A stretch of 64,000 nucleotides of DNA from Neisseriaceae bacterium CLB008 (GCA_041228285.1 CP166133.1:868001-932000), one strand, 5' to 3'. Positions 7,823 to 17,400 are shown, numbered from the stretch's first letter. Numbers and translations: made by a program. The notes: a model not told the origin generated them from the letters alone.

Positions 7823-9275
7823 TCAATCATGGGCCAGCGGCCAAGAGAAGGCCTTACGGCGCCAGCTGGTTTGGTTTCGAACCGATTTAAGGGTTACCGA
7901 CCACGCCGCCTTAAGCGCAGCGATGGCTGCTGGGCCAACGGTGGCTGTGTTTGTGGTCAGCCCAGGGCAATGGCGGGCCCACGAAGACGCCGACTGTAAG
8001 GTGGATTTTTGGCGGCGTCATTTAGCGCAGCTGCGGTCGCGCTTAGCCGAACTGAATGTACCGCTACGGCTTTTGCAGGTTGATGATTGGGCGCAGGTGG
8101 CGCCGGCCATGGTCGAGCTGTGCCAGAGCCTGAACATTGCCCAGCTACACCATCAGCAAGAATATGGCGTGAATGAAGCGCGCCGAGATGAGGCCGTTGG
8201 AGAAGCTTTGATCAAAATCGGCGTTGGCCGTCTGATGCAGCAAGATAAAGGCCTGCTGGTGCCGGGCAGCGTGCTCAACCAAAGCGGTGAGCCGTTTAAA
8301 GTGTTTACCGCGTTTAAGCGGGTGGCGCTGCAGCGCTTGTCGGGCCAGATGCCTTCGATTTTACCGGTGCCCAAGCCGCAGCGGCCTTTGGGCTTGGCTT
8401 CAGATGAGGTGGGTGAGAGTATTTGGCCTGAGACTACTGAGTCGATACAGGCTTTGTGGCCTGCGGGCGAAGCCGCGGCGCAGCAGCGCTTAGATGATTT
8501 TGTGCATGCGCACGTACACGACTATCACCGTCAGCGCGACGTGCCCAGCCTACCAGGGACCAGTCAGCTGTCGCCCTATTTGGCAGCGGGCGTGCTGTCG
8601 GTGCGTCAGTGTTTGGTGCGGGCCTTGGCGGAAAACCAAGGCGAATGGGCCACGGGCTCCGAAGGGGTACAGACCTGGCTGAATGAATTGCTGTGGCGTG
8701 AGTTTTACCAACACCTCTTGCTGGCTTATCCGCGTCTGTCTATGGGGCAGCCGTTTAAGCTGCAAACCCAGCACTTGGCCTGGCGATCGGCGCCAGAAGA
8801 GCTTGCACGCTGGCAGCAGGGGCGAACCGGCATCCCGCTGATTGATGCGGCCATGCGCCAACTTTTGGCCACGGGCTGGATGCACAACCGCTTGCGCATG
8901 GTTTGCGCCATGTTTTTGAGTAAAAATTTATTGTTGGATTGGCGTTTGGGTGAGTCGTGGTTTATGCGCCATTTAATCGATGGCGAGCTGGCTGCGAACA
9001 ATGGTGGCTGGCAGTGGAGTGCGTCGACGGGCACGGATGCGGTGCCGTATTTTCGGATTTTTAATCCCGTTACCCAATCACAGCGTTTCGATCCTGATGG
9101 CGCCTTTATTCGGCAGTGGCTGCCGGAGCTCGCGGCCATTGAGGGGAAGGGCATTCACACCGGTGCCGGCAGTAATGATTTATTTGGGCCGGCTTATCCA
9201 GAGCCTATGGTGGATTTAAAAGCCAGCCGAGAACGGGCTTTGGCGGCCTTTCGGTGTTTGCCAACGGAACCATAG
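7815..9275 (+). CDS. phrB: Deoxyribodipyrimidine photolyase
   Basis: A 486-residue light-dependent repair enzyme for cyclobutane pyrimidine dimers. The N-terminal antenna domain begins LVWFRTDLRVTDH. The C-terminal FAD domain has the family blocks TWLNELLWREFYQHLL, GIPLIDAAMRQL, GWMHNRLRM and NNGGWQWSASTGTDA. The length fits class I enzymes. ATG overlaps the end of the XRE-cupin gene by eight bases, so the two are co-transcribed. A strong hairpin follows. Confidence 0.95.
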   Translation: MLDQSWASGQEKALRRQLVWFRTDLRVTDHAALSAAMAAGPTVAVFVVSPGQWRAHEDADCKVDFWRRHLAQLRSRLAELNVPLRLLQVDDWAQVAPAMVELCQSLNIAQLHHQQEYGVNEARRDEAVGEALIKIGVGRLMQQDKGLLVPGSVLNQSGEPFKVFTAFKRVALQRLSGQMPSILPVPKPQRPLGLASDEVGESIWPETTESIQALWPAGEAAAQQRLDDFVHAHVHDYHRQRDVPSLPGTSQLSPYLAAGVLSVRQCLVRALAENQGEWATGSEGVQTWLNELLWREFYQHLLLAYPRLSMGQPFKLQTQHLAWRSAPEELARWQQGRTGIPLIDAAMRQLLATGWMHNRLRMVCAMFLSKNLLLDWRLGESWFMRHLIDGELAANNGGWQWSASTGTDAVPYFRIFNPVTQSQRFDPDGAFIRQWLPELAAIEGKGIHTGAGSNDLFGPAYPEPMVDLKASRERALAAFRCLPTEP

Positions 9276-9294
9276 CAACCATGTTTGCTTCATC

Positions 9295-9329
9295 ACGGCC
9301 GGCCTATTTTTGTGCCGGCCGTTTGTTCG
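9295..9329. terminator. Intrinsic hairpin between convergent genes
   Basis: ACGGCCGGC and GCCGGCCGT form a 9-bp perfect stem with a 10-base loop (T-rich), followed by TTTGTT. It separates the photolyase gene from the end of the ABC-2 operon and probably serves both. Confidence 0.7.
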
Positions 9330-9334
9330 TCTGG

Positions 9335-10486
9335 TTATGCCTGATCGGTTTCTTGAGTGGCTGTTTCTGGTCGAATGCGGCCAAACCAGCACAGCAAGAT
9401 CAAACCCACCAGCCCCAATAGGAAAATATTGACCAAATACGGCGCCGTTTCGGCCACGCTGGCGCCCATTTGATTCAGCCGTACCGAGGCGTGAATCGCA
9501 GGGGTGCTGGGTATCAGCCAGCTAAGTGCCCGAGCCAGCCACGGCAGGCCTTCGCTCGGCCAAGAAAAGCCGCTCATGAAATACATCGGCATTGAGGTGA
9601 AGAGGATGATCTGCACGCTGCGCTCTCTTACCTTAAACCACAGCCCACAGAGTAGGCCCCAAACGATGACGGTGGGGGCATACAGCAAAATCAACAATAA
9701 GGCGCCGAGCACATTGCCGCCGCGGCCATAGTCTTGCCAAGTGAACAGCCAGCCAAAATAAAACGCCATAATGAGGGCCGATACTGAGGCGATGGCGCCG
9801 ATGCGGCCGAGCCAGGTGGTGATGTTGGCCTGCGCCGTTCGGGCTTCGAACAGCGTGCCGCTAAACAGGGCGCTGCCAATGAGTAGGGTTTGCTGCAAAA
9901 TCAGCAGCGCCACGGCTGGCACCACATAGCTGCCATAGCCTTCGCTCGGGTTGTAATAGGCCTTGGTTTTTAAGGCCAAGGGCTGAGTACTGGTGGCGGC
10001 TTGATCCAGCGACAGACCTTGGGCATTAAATTGTTTGATGGCGATGCCGGCCGATACGGTGCCGACGGCTTCGGCAAAGCCGTACAGCACTGATTTATTC
10101 AGTAAGGCATAGCTGCCGTTGCCGGCGATGGCGACGTTGGCGGCTTTACGGTGTAACACGTCGTGTTTGAGGTTGGCTGGGATCACCATATAGCCTTCGA
10201 TCTGGCCGCGCCAGAGCGCTTCTTTGGCCTCTTGTTCGCTGCCTAAACGGATCACGCTGATCTTGGGGCTGGCGTCGGCAAAGCGGATGATTTGGCGCGA
10301 TAGATTGCTGTTGTCGTAGTCCACGATGGCGGCCGGTACCTTCAGCGCCTGCTGATTGGCGTAGGGCCAGGGATAGAAAAAACCGTACAGAATGGGGGCT
10401 AAAACCACCATGAGCAGCACGCCTTGATCGCGAAATACCGTGCCTAAGGTGTGCTTAAACGTTTGCCAGAAGCCAATATTAGTCAT
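9335..10486 (-). CDS. ABC-2 type permease (YhhJ-like), second of two
   Basis: About 383 residues: an N-terminal membrane segment, a large periplasmic domain (about 30-170), then five or six C-terminal membrane segments, the ABC2_membrane_3 layout. I choose the ATG at 10486 because it overlaps the upstream stop (TAATG), giving translational coupling; an in-frame ATG at 10501 lies inside the previous gene. With the preceding permease, HlyD adaptor and TolC-like protein it should form an envelope-spanning exporter. No ATPase gene is in the operon. The substrate is unknown. Confidence 0.85.
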   Translation of the reverse strand: MTNIGFWQTFKHTLGTVFRDQGVLLMVVLAPILYGFFYPWPYANQQALKVPAAIVDYDNSNLSRQIIRFADASPKISVIRLGSEQEAKEALWRGQIEGYMVIPANLKHDVLHRKAANVAIAGNGSYALLNKSVLYGFAEAVGTVSAGIAIKQFNAQGLSLDQAATSTQPLALKTKAYYNPSEGYGSYVVPAVALLILQQTLLIGSALFSGTLFEARTAQANITTWLGRIGAIASVSALIMAFYFGWLFTWQDYGRGGNVLGALLLILLYAPTVIVWGLLCGLWFKVRERSVQIILFTSMPMYFMSGFSWPSEGLPWLARALSWLIPSTPAIHASVRLNQMGASVAETAPYLVNIFLLGLVGLILLCWFGRIRPETATQETDQA

Positions 10487-11679
10487 TAACGGCCCCCCCA
10501 TTTCTCGGGGCGATTAAGCGCCCGTTTCAGCAGCTGGCCACACACAGGTATGAAGGCGAGGCAGGCGAGGCTGAGCGCCAGCAGCGTCGGCAGGGCAAAG
10601 CTGGCTGGAGCCTGCATTTGCAGCTGCTGTACCTGCAGGCGCGCGTAGTGGGTATAGGGCAACAGCACCGCCCAAACATAGGCGCCGCCAGACATAGCCA
10701 AGAGGGGAAAGCCGGTGCCGCTAAACGCAAAGGCGGGGGCGGTGATGAAGCCGGTGCCCGAAAGCGCCATGCGTAAGGACAGGGTGAGTAAGGCCAAAAA
10801 AGCCCCGAGCAATAGCGACAATAACAGCAACAGCCATAGGCCGAGCAGCACCAGAATCCAGGCGCTTAGGCTGACGCTTTGCGGCAGTGCCGCCAGCAGC
10901 AAGACGATGATGCTGACGACGCCTAAGCTGAGGCTGGCCGGCGTCAGCTTGCCTAAAAGAGCCAGTATCAGCTGGCGCTTAGTGGGCTGGGCCGTGCCCA
11001 TAGGCGTCAGCCAGGTGGTCATGCCGTAGTCGCGCAGCTCGCGGCCGACGGTGTAGGCGCCGGCGGTTACGGCAAAAATATGCAATAGGGCCGGCATGAT
11101 CATGCTGGCTAAGAACTGTTGATAATCACTGGCCACATTAAACAAGGCCGTGGTGTTGGCCTTGATTGGTGTAAAACTATCGCTGGCCTGCTGTGGGGCT
11201 TGGCCGCGCGCGCTGCGGGCTTTGATTTGGATGCCGGCGGACACGGTGCCCACCACCGTCATGACGTCCCGCTGAATCAGGCCAGCGTGGGTGCCGAACT
11301 GGGCGTTGACGTTGAGGATGACGTCGGCGTGCTGGCTATTTTTTAAGGTTTTAGCAAGGTTGTAGGGTAGGTATACCACGGCGTAGACCTGGCCTTGGCG
11401 CAGCGCCGCTTCGGCTTCTCGGGCGTCGCTGAACTGAGCCGCCACGCTGAGGCCGGGGGAGGCATCGAGAAAGCGATTGATTTGGCGGCTGACGCTGCTG
11501 TGGTCTTGATCCCACACGCCTATGGGTAATTTATGCGGCAGCTGAGGGGAGAACAGCCACCACACGAACAGGATCGAAGCCAGCGGCAGCCACCAGATCA
11601 TGGCGAAGTCCCAGCGGCTGTGTTTGAGCCACTGCCATTCACGCTTGACGCTGTGCTGAAATAAAGAAGAAGACTTCAT
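10486..11679 (-). CDS. ABC-2 type permease (YhhJ-like), first of two
   Basis: A 397-residue inner-membrane protein of the same layout as its downstream neighbour: one N-terminal membrane segment (FAMIWWLPLASILFVWWLF), a periplasmic domain, then a C-terminal membrane bundle. The two permeases probably form a heterodimer. It starts three bases after the HlyD stop. Seven consecutive G residues lie at its very end, just before the coupled start of the next gene. Confidence 0.85.
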   Translation of the reverse strand: MKSSSLFQHSVKREWQWLKHSRWDFAMIWWLPLASILFVWWLFSPQLPHKLPIGVWDQDHSSVSRQINRFLDASPGLSVAAQFSDAREAEAALRQGQVYAVVYLPYNLAKTLKNSQHADVILNVNAQFGTHAGLIQRDVMTVVGTVSAGIQIKARSARGQAPQQASDSFTPIKANTTALFNVASDYQQFLASMIMPALLHIFAVTAGAYTVGRELRDYGMTTWLTPMGTAQPTKRQLILALLGKLTPASLSLGVVSIIVLLLAALPQSVSLSAWILVLLGLWLLLLLSLLLGAFLALLTLSLRMALSGTGFITAPAFAFSGTGFPLLAMSGGAYVWAVLLPYTHYARLQVQQLQMQAPASFALPTLLALSLACLAFIPVCGQLLKRALNRPEKWGGR

Positions 11680-11682
11680 GGC

Positions 11683-12675
11683 TTACTTTAAAGTCACCAA
11701 AACGCTCATGCCTGGGCGCATGCCGGCAATAGGCTGAGTCGGGCGGGCCTTGATTTCAAACGTTTTTAGGTCAAAGCCTTCGCTGTTGCGGGTGGCGCGC
11801 CAGGTGGCGAAGTCTGGCAAGGCTGAGCTGGCATAGACTTTAAAGGCCACCTCAGTACGGCTGCCCTTTTGCGACAGCGCTGGTAAATAACCCTTAAACT
11901 CGGTGCCGAGGGCAAAGTCGGCCAGATGGTCTTCACGCACGTTGAGGACCACCCACTGATCGTTAAGGTCTACCACGGTGACAATGGCCACGCCTTGTGG
12001 GGTGATTTCGCCTTTTTTGGCAATGACTTTAGATACTTCGCCGGCTACAGGGCTTTTTAAATTGGCTTCTTGTTCGGCGACTTCGGCCTCGTCTACCACG
12101 CCATCAACCTGCTTGGCTTGGGCGTTGGCGGCGGCAATGTCTTCGCGGCGTGCTCCTTCTAGCGCCATGTCGTACTGGGCTTTGGCGGCGCTGGCCTGGT
12201 CGCGTGAAGCGACGTAGTTGGTGTAGGCCTCATCTCGTTTCTGGCGCGACAGCAGGCCTTCGCGGGCAAGGTTGTCGACGCGTTGATAGGATTTTTGGGC
12301 CAGTTCAGCGGCGGCCTGAGCGCGGCGCCAGGCTTGCTTGGCCATTTCGATTTCCTGAGGGCGGGCACCATTTTCGGCTTTTTCAGCCACGGCGTCGGCC
12401 GCTTCACGGGCAGCTTTGGCCTGTTTGATCTTGGCGTTAATTTCCGGGCTGTCTAAGCGCATGATGGGATCGCCTATTTTTACCTGGTCGCCTTCTTTCA
12501 CCAAAATAGCCTCGACGCGCCCAGCGACTTTGGCGGCCACGTCCACTTCTTCAGCCTCCATCTGGCCTTGCAAGACGACGGCTGCCGGTCGGGCGCTGAC
12601 CCATAGGCCGATGCCGATCAAGATCACGGCCAGCACAAAGAGGCCGATGAATAAGGTGGTTTTTTTGCGAAGCAT
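11683..12675 (-). CDS. HlyD-family periplasmic adaptor (membrane fusion protein)
   Basis: About 330 residues. One N-terminal membrane anchor (residues 6-27) is followed by a lipoyl-like half motif (AAKVAGRVEAILVKEGDQVKIGD), a long Ala/Glu/Lys-rich coiled-coil hairpin (about 70-195) and a beta domain. It bridges the inner-membrane permeases to the TolC-like channel. ATG at 12675 has AAGGGA upstream; an in-frame TTG at 12696 would overlap the previous gene. It lies 17 bases after the TolC-like gene. Confidence 0.88.
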   Translation of the reverse strand: MLRKKTTLFIGLFVLAVILIGIGLWVSARPAAVVLQGQMEAEEVDVAAKVAGRVEAILVKEGDQVKIGDPIMRLDSPEINAKIKQAKAAREAADAVAEKAENGARPQEIEMAKQAWRRAQAAAELAQKSYQRVDNLAREGLLSRQKRDEAYTNYVASRDQASAAKAQYDMALEGARREDIAAANAQAKQVDGVVDEAEVAEQEANLKSPVAGEVSKVIAKKGEITPQGVAIVTVVDLNDQWVVLNVREDHLADFALGTEFKGYLPALSQKGSRTEVAFKVYASSALPDFATWRATRNSEGFDLKTFEIKARPTQPIAGMRPGMSVLVTLK

Positions 12676-12692
12676 GGTTCTATCCCTTTGGA

Positions 12693-14150
12693 TCAAGGCT
12701 TAACGCGAACGTCGGCCGAGTTTAAATACTGTACAAACTGCTCTGGCATGCCAGCGCTGCTGAGCAACATCATCAACGACTGGATGTAGTCGTTGGCGGC
12801 CTGTGCCCGTTCGGTTTTGCTTTTGGTCAGATTCACCTGAGCGTCGACGAGGTCGGATAGGGTGCTGACGCCTTCACGCAGGCCAGCTTGGCGTAGGCGT
12901 AAAAACTCCTCCGCCAGCTCGATGTTGCTGCTTAAGGCAAAATAGGCCTGACGGGCATTGTCGACCTCGCGCCAGTTTTTTTCGACGAAGAGGCTGATGT
13001 CTTCGCGCGCCTGCAGATCTGTGTATTCAGCCTGGCGAATTTGCGCCAGCCCTGAGCGTCCTGAGCTGGGTCTATCCATGCTGCTCCACAGCGCCCAGTG
13101 GACGTTGACGCCCACGATGCGGTTGGCGTTGCTGCTTTTTAGCTGCTGTTGCGCAAACACCGTCACGCTGGGTTTCCAGCGTGATTCATCGATGTGGTGA
13201 AGGGCTTCGGCTTGCTCTTTCTTGGCCGCCACCTTGGCTAGTCCAGGATGGTTGCTTAAGGCGGCGGCGATGAAGTCATCCAGCGGCGGCAGTTTTTGGC
13301 GGCTGATGAAGAGCGGCGTGCTGGGCGTAATGGGGTAATCGCTTTGCAATAGGCGCTGTAGCGCCATGCTGGCGACTTTGGCATCGTTTTGGGCTTTTTC
13401 TGCCAAGCGTTTGGCGTCTTCTAGTGCGACCTTGGTTTGTAGGCGTTCGACGCGTGCGATGAGGCCTTCATCCAGCATTCTTTGTGCGGTTTTGTCGTGC
13501 AGGCTGATGGCGCGTACGGCATCTTGGCGTAGGTTGGCCGCCATTTGGGCCAGCTGGCTGCCGAAATAGCGCGTCACCAGCTGGGTATAGACTTGGGCAT
13601 CGGCATCGCGCGCATCGGCAACGGCCTCATTGGTTTGGGCCGCGGAGAATTTCTTTGCGCCGGTGACCTTGCCGCCGGTGTAAAGGGGCCACACCACTAA
13701 GGCATTGGCCGTATTGAGGTTGCCCTTACGCTTAACGTTGACGTCGGGCACATCGATAGAAGGGGGAAGCGGTAGGCTGCCGCCGGCAATGGTATTGCCT
13801 AGGCGGTTGAGGCTAATGTCGGCATCAAGCTTGTAGTTGACGCTGTCGGCGGTCAGAAACACTGAAGGGCCGCCCAGCAAGGCCAATGATTGCTGGCGTT
13901 CACTTTTGCTTTCCACCCCAGCGGTTGCGGCCGCTAACTGCGGTGAATATTCGGTCAGCATGGCCTGCGCTTCGATAAACCCTAAGGCGCGGGCTGGGGC
14001 CGGGCCATAGGCTTGTTCGAGGGTGGTCGTGGCTGCGGTAACGGCTTCTGCTTGGGCCAGTGTCGGCCCAGTGAGTGCGCCCAAAATCAGTAAGAAAGAC
14101 AGTCTTAAACGAAAAGATGATGCAGTAGCCAAGGTCATGATGGGCGTCAT
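12693..14150 (-). CDS. TolC-family outer-membrane efflux protein
   Basis: A 485-residue outer-membrane factor with a signal peptide ending near AQAEA. The two repeated helical/barrel halves are visible; the first has QTNEAVADARDADAQVYTQLV and the second LREGVSTLSDLVDAQVNL, a hallmark of the family. First gene of a minus-strand operon continuing into the HlyD adaptor and two ABC-2 permeases, for which it should be the exit duct. Starts at 14150 or 14138 are both possible; neither has a strong ribosome binding site. Confidence 0.88.
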   Translation of the reverse strand: MTPIMTLATASSFRLRLSFLLILGALTGPTLAQAEAVTAATTTLEQAYGPAPARALGFIEAQAMLTEYSPQLAAATAGVESKSERQQSLALLGGPSVFLTADSVNYKLDADISLNRLGNTIAGGSLPLPPSIDVPDVNVKRKGNLNTANALVVWPLYTGGKVTGAKKFSAAQTNEAVADARDADAQVYTQLVTRYFGSQLAQMAANLRQDAVRAISLHDKTAQRMLDEGLIARVERLQTKVALEDAKRLAEKAQNDAKVASMALQRLLQSDYPITPSTPLFISRQKLPPLDDFIAAALSNHPGLAKVAAKKEQAEALHHIDESRWKPSVTVFAQQQLKSSNANRIVGVNVHWALWSSMDRPSSGRSGLAQIRQAEYTDLQAREDISLFVEKNWREVDNARQAYFALSSNIELAEEFLRLRQAGLREGVSTLSDLVDAQVNLTKSKTERAQAANDYIQSLMMLLSSAGMPEQFVQYLNSADVRVKP

Positions 14151-14326
14151 ATTGTAATAAATGGTTTAATCATATACAAATGAGTTGATAATGCAATAAG
14201 GCGACGGCTTTTTTATTAGGGTGTGGGCACTATTGAGCGTTGATTCAAGAGATTGATCTAAATCCTTTCTTTTAATAAGTATTAACTTTATGATAAACGG
14301 CAGATACTTTATAGGAAAGTTGAATC

Positions 14327-15133
14327 ATGAATCAGTTTGGATTAGCCGGTTGGGCGTTGGCCTTTGCCGTCAGTGGGAGTGCTTGGGCCAGCAGTGGCCA
14401 TGTGGCGATTGATGCGGCACAGGCCTATGTGGCGAAGCAGCAGGCCAAGGTAGTCGGTGCTTATGATGTAGGCCTCAAGGACTTCTTGGTGGTGAAGGTG
14501 AAAGGGCAAACGCAGGCCGGCACGTCGATGCTGCTGGTGTCTAAGGATGGCAAGCTGATGACCAATCAGATGTTTGATTTGTCATCGGGTCAAGCTAAGC
14601 CTTATTTGCGTCAGTTTGAAGCCGTGTTGAGCGGGCCAGAAATCGCCGCCTTTGTGGCTGATTTTCGGCCCGAGCAAACCATTACCTTTAAAAAAGGCGA
14701 TGGCAGCCGTGAGCTGACCGTGTTGTCCGATCCCAATTGCCCTTATTGTAAAAGCCTAGAACGCGATATTTTGGCTCATTTAGACAATGTCACCATTCAT
14801 GTTTTGATGTTTCCTTTTCTAGGCCCTGATTCAGTTGAGAAGGCCAATCGCATTTGGTGTGCGGATGATCCACAACAGGCTTGGCACAACTGGATGGTAG
14901 AGGATATTGCGCCGCCGCCTGCGCCCTCAGCTAGCTGCCGTTACGACACGGATTACGTGACGGCCAGTACGGCCCAAATGGCCATCAGCGGTGTACCGGT
15001 GGTGATCGTGCACGCCAACAGCCAAATCGTGCGCAGCGGCATCAGCCTGCCCGAGTTAACCGCTGTAATGGCTCTGCCTAAAGGCCAGTCGCGCTTACCG
15101 GGCGTCAAAGAAATCAAATTCAAACCTTTTTAA
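14327..15133 (+). CDS. DsbC/DsbG-like periplasmic thiol:disulfide isomerase
   Basis: 268 residues with a signal peptide (cleavage after AWA, near 21), an N-terminal dimerisation-like domain and a thioredoxin fold with CPYC at 138-141. A second Cys pair (178, 204) and a cis-Pro segment (SGVPVV, Pro224) match DsbC-type enzymes. AGGAAAG precedes ATG. It is convergent with the fimbrial operon and its stop overlaps that of the second chaperone. It may shuffle disulfides in the Cys-rich adhesin, which is inference from position. Confidence 0.82.
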   Translation: MNQFGLAGWALAFAVSGSAWASSGHVAIDAAQAYVAKQQAKVVGAYDVGLKDFLVVKVKGQTQAGTSMLLVSKDGKLMTNQMFDLSSGQAKPYLRQFEAVLSGPEIAAFVADFRPEQTITFKKGDGSRELTVLSDPNCPYCKSLERDILAHLDNVTIHVLMFPFLGPDSVEKANRIWCADDPQQAWHNWMVEDIAPPPAPSASCRYDTDYVTASTAQMAISGVPVVIVHANSQIVRSGISLPELTAVMALPKGQSRLPGVKEIKFKPF

Positions 15134-15915
15134 GGCATGATTGGGGGCAGGCGTCGCTCGTACGGCACGTATTGCCCCTCGTCATTGACCAAAATAAACC
15201 GCAGCGTGTGGCCTTGCTGAGGCTGTTTGGGCTTGTGTACGGGCGTGAGCTTAAAGGTTTGCTGAGCGCCGGGGCGGATGGTTTTGTCCAGCTCGGTGTC
15301 CACGCTAAACGTGGTCTGATCGCCCTGTGTGATCGCCAGGTGAGCAATATTGGCCACATAAGCGCTGGGGTTGTCGATACGCAGCGTAGGGCGGCCCTGA
15401 TCTTGAGCGAGGGTAAAGCGCAGCTGTTGCAGTTGGGCCAAAACGGCCTCGCTGCTGGCCTTTAAGCGGTTCGGGCGATACAAAATCTTCAGTTGGGTCA
15501 GCATGGCTAAGCCCACCAGATGTTCATCCTGGTTGGCCGTCGGCGTGGGCGGTACTTCTAGAATATTCAACCAATACAATTGTTCTACATGATCATTTAA
15601 GCGTTCAGGCTGGGTATTGAATACCTTGAGCTCTTTGAGCTGGCTTGGGTCTAGCTTAAACATGGCGGGCGTGGGTAAAAACGGCGCATCGGCGCGTTCG
15701 GGGGCGGCATCGGTTTCGCCCTCATTCACCCACAGCTGGACTACTACGGGAAAATGATTGGTGTTCACCAGCAGCAGCGATTGAAATGGACTGTCTTGAG
15801 GGTAGATGATGCGACTGTGGCTGGGCATCACGCCGGCTACGGCCGCCTGTACGCTTAGGCTTAAACCTAGGATGGCGGCCGCAAAACGGCTGCAGGAATG
15901 AAGCATGAAGGCCAT
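15130..15915 (-). CDS. Fimbrial periplasmic chaperone (PapD-like), second copy
   Basis: A 261-residue immunoglobulin-fold chaperone that donates a strand to pilin subunits in the periplasm. Signal peptide ends near AAVAG; the start of the mature chain (HSRIIYPQDSPFQSLLLVN) and the IFR/MFKLDP-type block are typical. AAGGAG lies at ideal spacing before ATG, nine bases after the adhesin stop. It differs greatly from the other chaperone of the operon and may be dedicated to the adhesin. Confidence 0.85.
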   Translation of the reverse strand: MAFMLHSCSRFAAAILGLSLSVQAAVAGVMPSHSRIIYPQDSPFQSLLLVNTNHFPVVVQLWVNEGETDAAPERADAPFLPTPAMFKLDPSQLKELKVFNTQPERLNDHVEQLYWLNILEVPPTPTANQDEHLVGLAMLTQLKILYRPNRLKASSEAVLAQLQQLRFTLAQDQGRPTLRIDNPSAYVANIAHLAITQGDQTTFSVDTELDKTIRPGAQQTFKLTPVHKPKQPQQGHTLRFILVNDEGQYVPYERRLPPIMP

Positions 15916-15924
15916 GATGACTCC

Positions 15925-17400
15925 TTAAGGTAGGCGCACCAAAATGGTGGCGGTGGCCTTTACTTGGCCGGGGCTAGGGTCGATATTGGGCAGCTTGGTG
16001 AGGCTGGCGGTATAGTGTTTGATGTAGCTAATGGTGCCCATGGCTGGATTATTGGCAATCTCATCGGCGCCGGCCAAAACAGGGTCCCAGCCGGCGCTGC
16101 GCATCTGTTGCAGCGAGGTGTAGCTAGGGCAATAAGACGAGCTGCCGGCGTTGACGGCTTCGCAGCCGTCCCAGCTGACGAAATTAACCCGATCTTGCTT
16201 GGCGTTGTGTAGCTCAATGCCCACCCCTTTAGCCATGTGGGGGGCATCGTATTGGTCGGAAACCAGATACTTTACGCCCTTAGTCGTCGGGTCGATGAAG
16301 CGTCCTGGCGCCTGCGCGTCTAATTGTTTGATTTGGTTGAAGGCAGCATACGAGGGCTGAATGCCTACCGCCGTGGCGTATTGATTCACCGCGCTGCTCA
16401 TCAAGCTGTCGCACTCAACCGTCACCTGAAAGTCGCGCGACACGGTTTCGCCCTGCTTCAGCTGATCCGCTGAAATAGTCGGAAAGGCCACATAAGGCGT
16501 GTTGCTGCGTAGGACACAGCTGGGGGTGTATGAGAATGTCGCAGCGGGTGGGCCGTTGAGGCCGACGGCAATTGAGCGGTCCCAAGCCCATATCTCTGAG
16601 TTGGAATCTTGTCCTAGCTTGACATTGTAGCCACCGGTGCCATAAAGGTGTAAATAGCCATTGGGCTGACCACAGCCGGCGTTCAAATTATTGATTTTGC
16701 CATAGTTGGCCGACCAAATTTCATTTGGGTTGCTGGTGGCGCTGGTGGGGATGTGGGTTTCACCAGAGGCACCGTGGCAATAGCTGGCCTTAACCTTAAT
16801 GCCGTTGGCGTCGTATTGACCACCAAAGGCATCCTGCCATTTAATCAGTTTGGCCATGACTTTAGGCACGTGCTTGAGCCGAATGACGAAACCGCCGTTG
16901 GGACGGTCTTCTTTTTGAACCGGCACTGAGGTTCGGGTCCAGAAGCGGTTAAAGACTTCGCCTGTGTCCATCATGCTTAACTCAATGGCGACGTAGGGAA
17001 ACTCGGTGGCGTAATAGCCAGGGTTGCCCGGTACTTCATAAAACCCGCCGATGCGGCTGTCGCCGTTGGTGGCGACCACCCAAGACAGCTCTTGGTAATC
17101 ACTGTCGGCGGTGCAGGTTAAAATAATGCTTTCTGCGCCAAGATTGGCCAATTTACCGTCACGAATTTGCTGATAGTTGACCACGCCCGTGGCCAGCTGG
17201 CTGCCGACAGGCTGCAAGTAGCTGCTCATGATGTTGACTCGGCCAATGCCTAATGAGGCCGTGTGTTTGTCATAGCTGGTTAAGTCATGGCCTAAAATGC
17301 CAGAGCACTTGGCCCAGCTGATATTGCTGAAAACACACAGGCTTAGGGCGGTGAGGCCAAGAAGAATGCGGCGTTTAAGGGGGTTAATGAATGGCATCAT
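15925..17400 (-). CDS. Fimbrial tip adhesin-like protein
   Basis: 491 residues: signal peptide ending SWA|KC, a large N-terminal domain rich in Tyr/Asn/Trp and Cys, and a C-terminal pilin-like domain starting near SYTPSCVLRSN and ending in the strand TATILVRLP. The two-domain layout and size suggest a tip adhesin rather than a shaft subunit. ATG at 17400 overlaps the usher stop as ATGA; a GTG at 17424 is less likely. The receptor-binding domain resembles nothing I can name, so ligand specificity is unknown. Confidence 0.75.
   Translation of the reverse strand: MMPFINPLKRRILLGLTALSLCVFSNISWAKCSGILGHDLTSYDKHTASLGIGRVNIMSSYLQPVGSQLATGVVNYQQIRDGKLANLGAESIILTCTADSDYQELSWVVATNGDSRIGGFYEVPGNPGYYATEFPYVAIELSMMDTGEVFNRFWTRTSVPVQKEDRPNGGFVIRLKHVPKVMAKLIKWQDAFGGQYDANGIKVKASYCHGASGETHIPTSATSNPNEIWSANYGKINNLNAGCGQPNGYLHLYGTGGYNVKLGQDSNSEIWAWDRSIAVGLNGPPAATFSYTPSCVLRSNTPYVAFPTISADQLKQGETVSRDFQVTVECDSLMSSAVNQYATAVGIQPSYAAFNQIKQLDAQAPGRFIDPTTKGVKYLVSDQYDAPHMAKGVGIELHNAKQDRVNFVSWDGCEAVNAGSSSYCPSYTSLQQMRSAGWDPVLAGADEIANNPAMGTISYIKHYTASLTKLPNIDPSPGQVKATATILVRLP

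Noticed and set aside
8229-8240. Sequence close to the neisserial DNA uptake word (GCCGTCTGAT)
   Set aside because: One mismatch, inside the photolyase gene, and no accumulation of similar words in the window was noticed.
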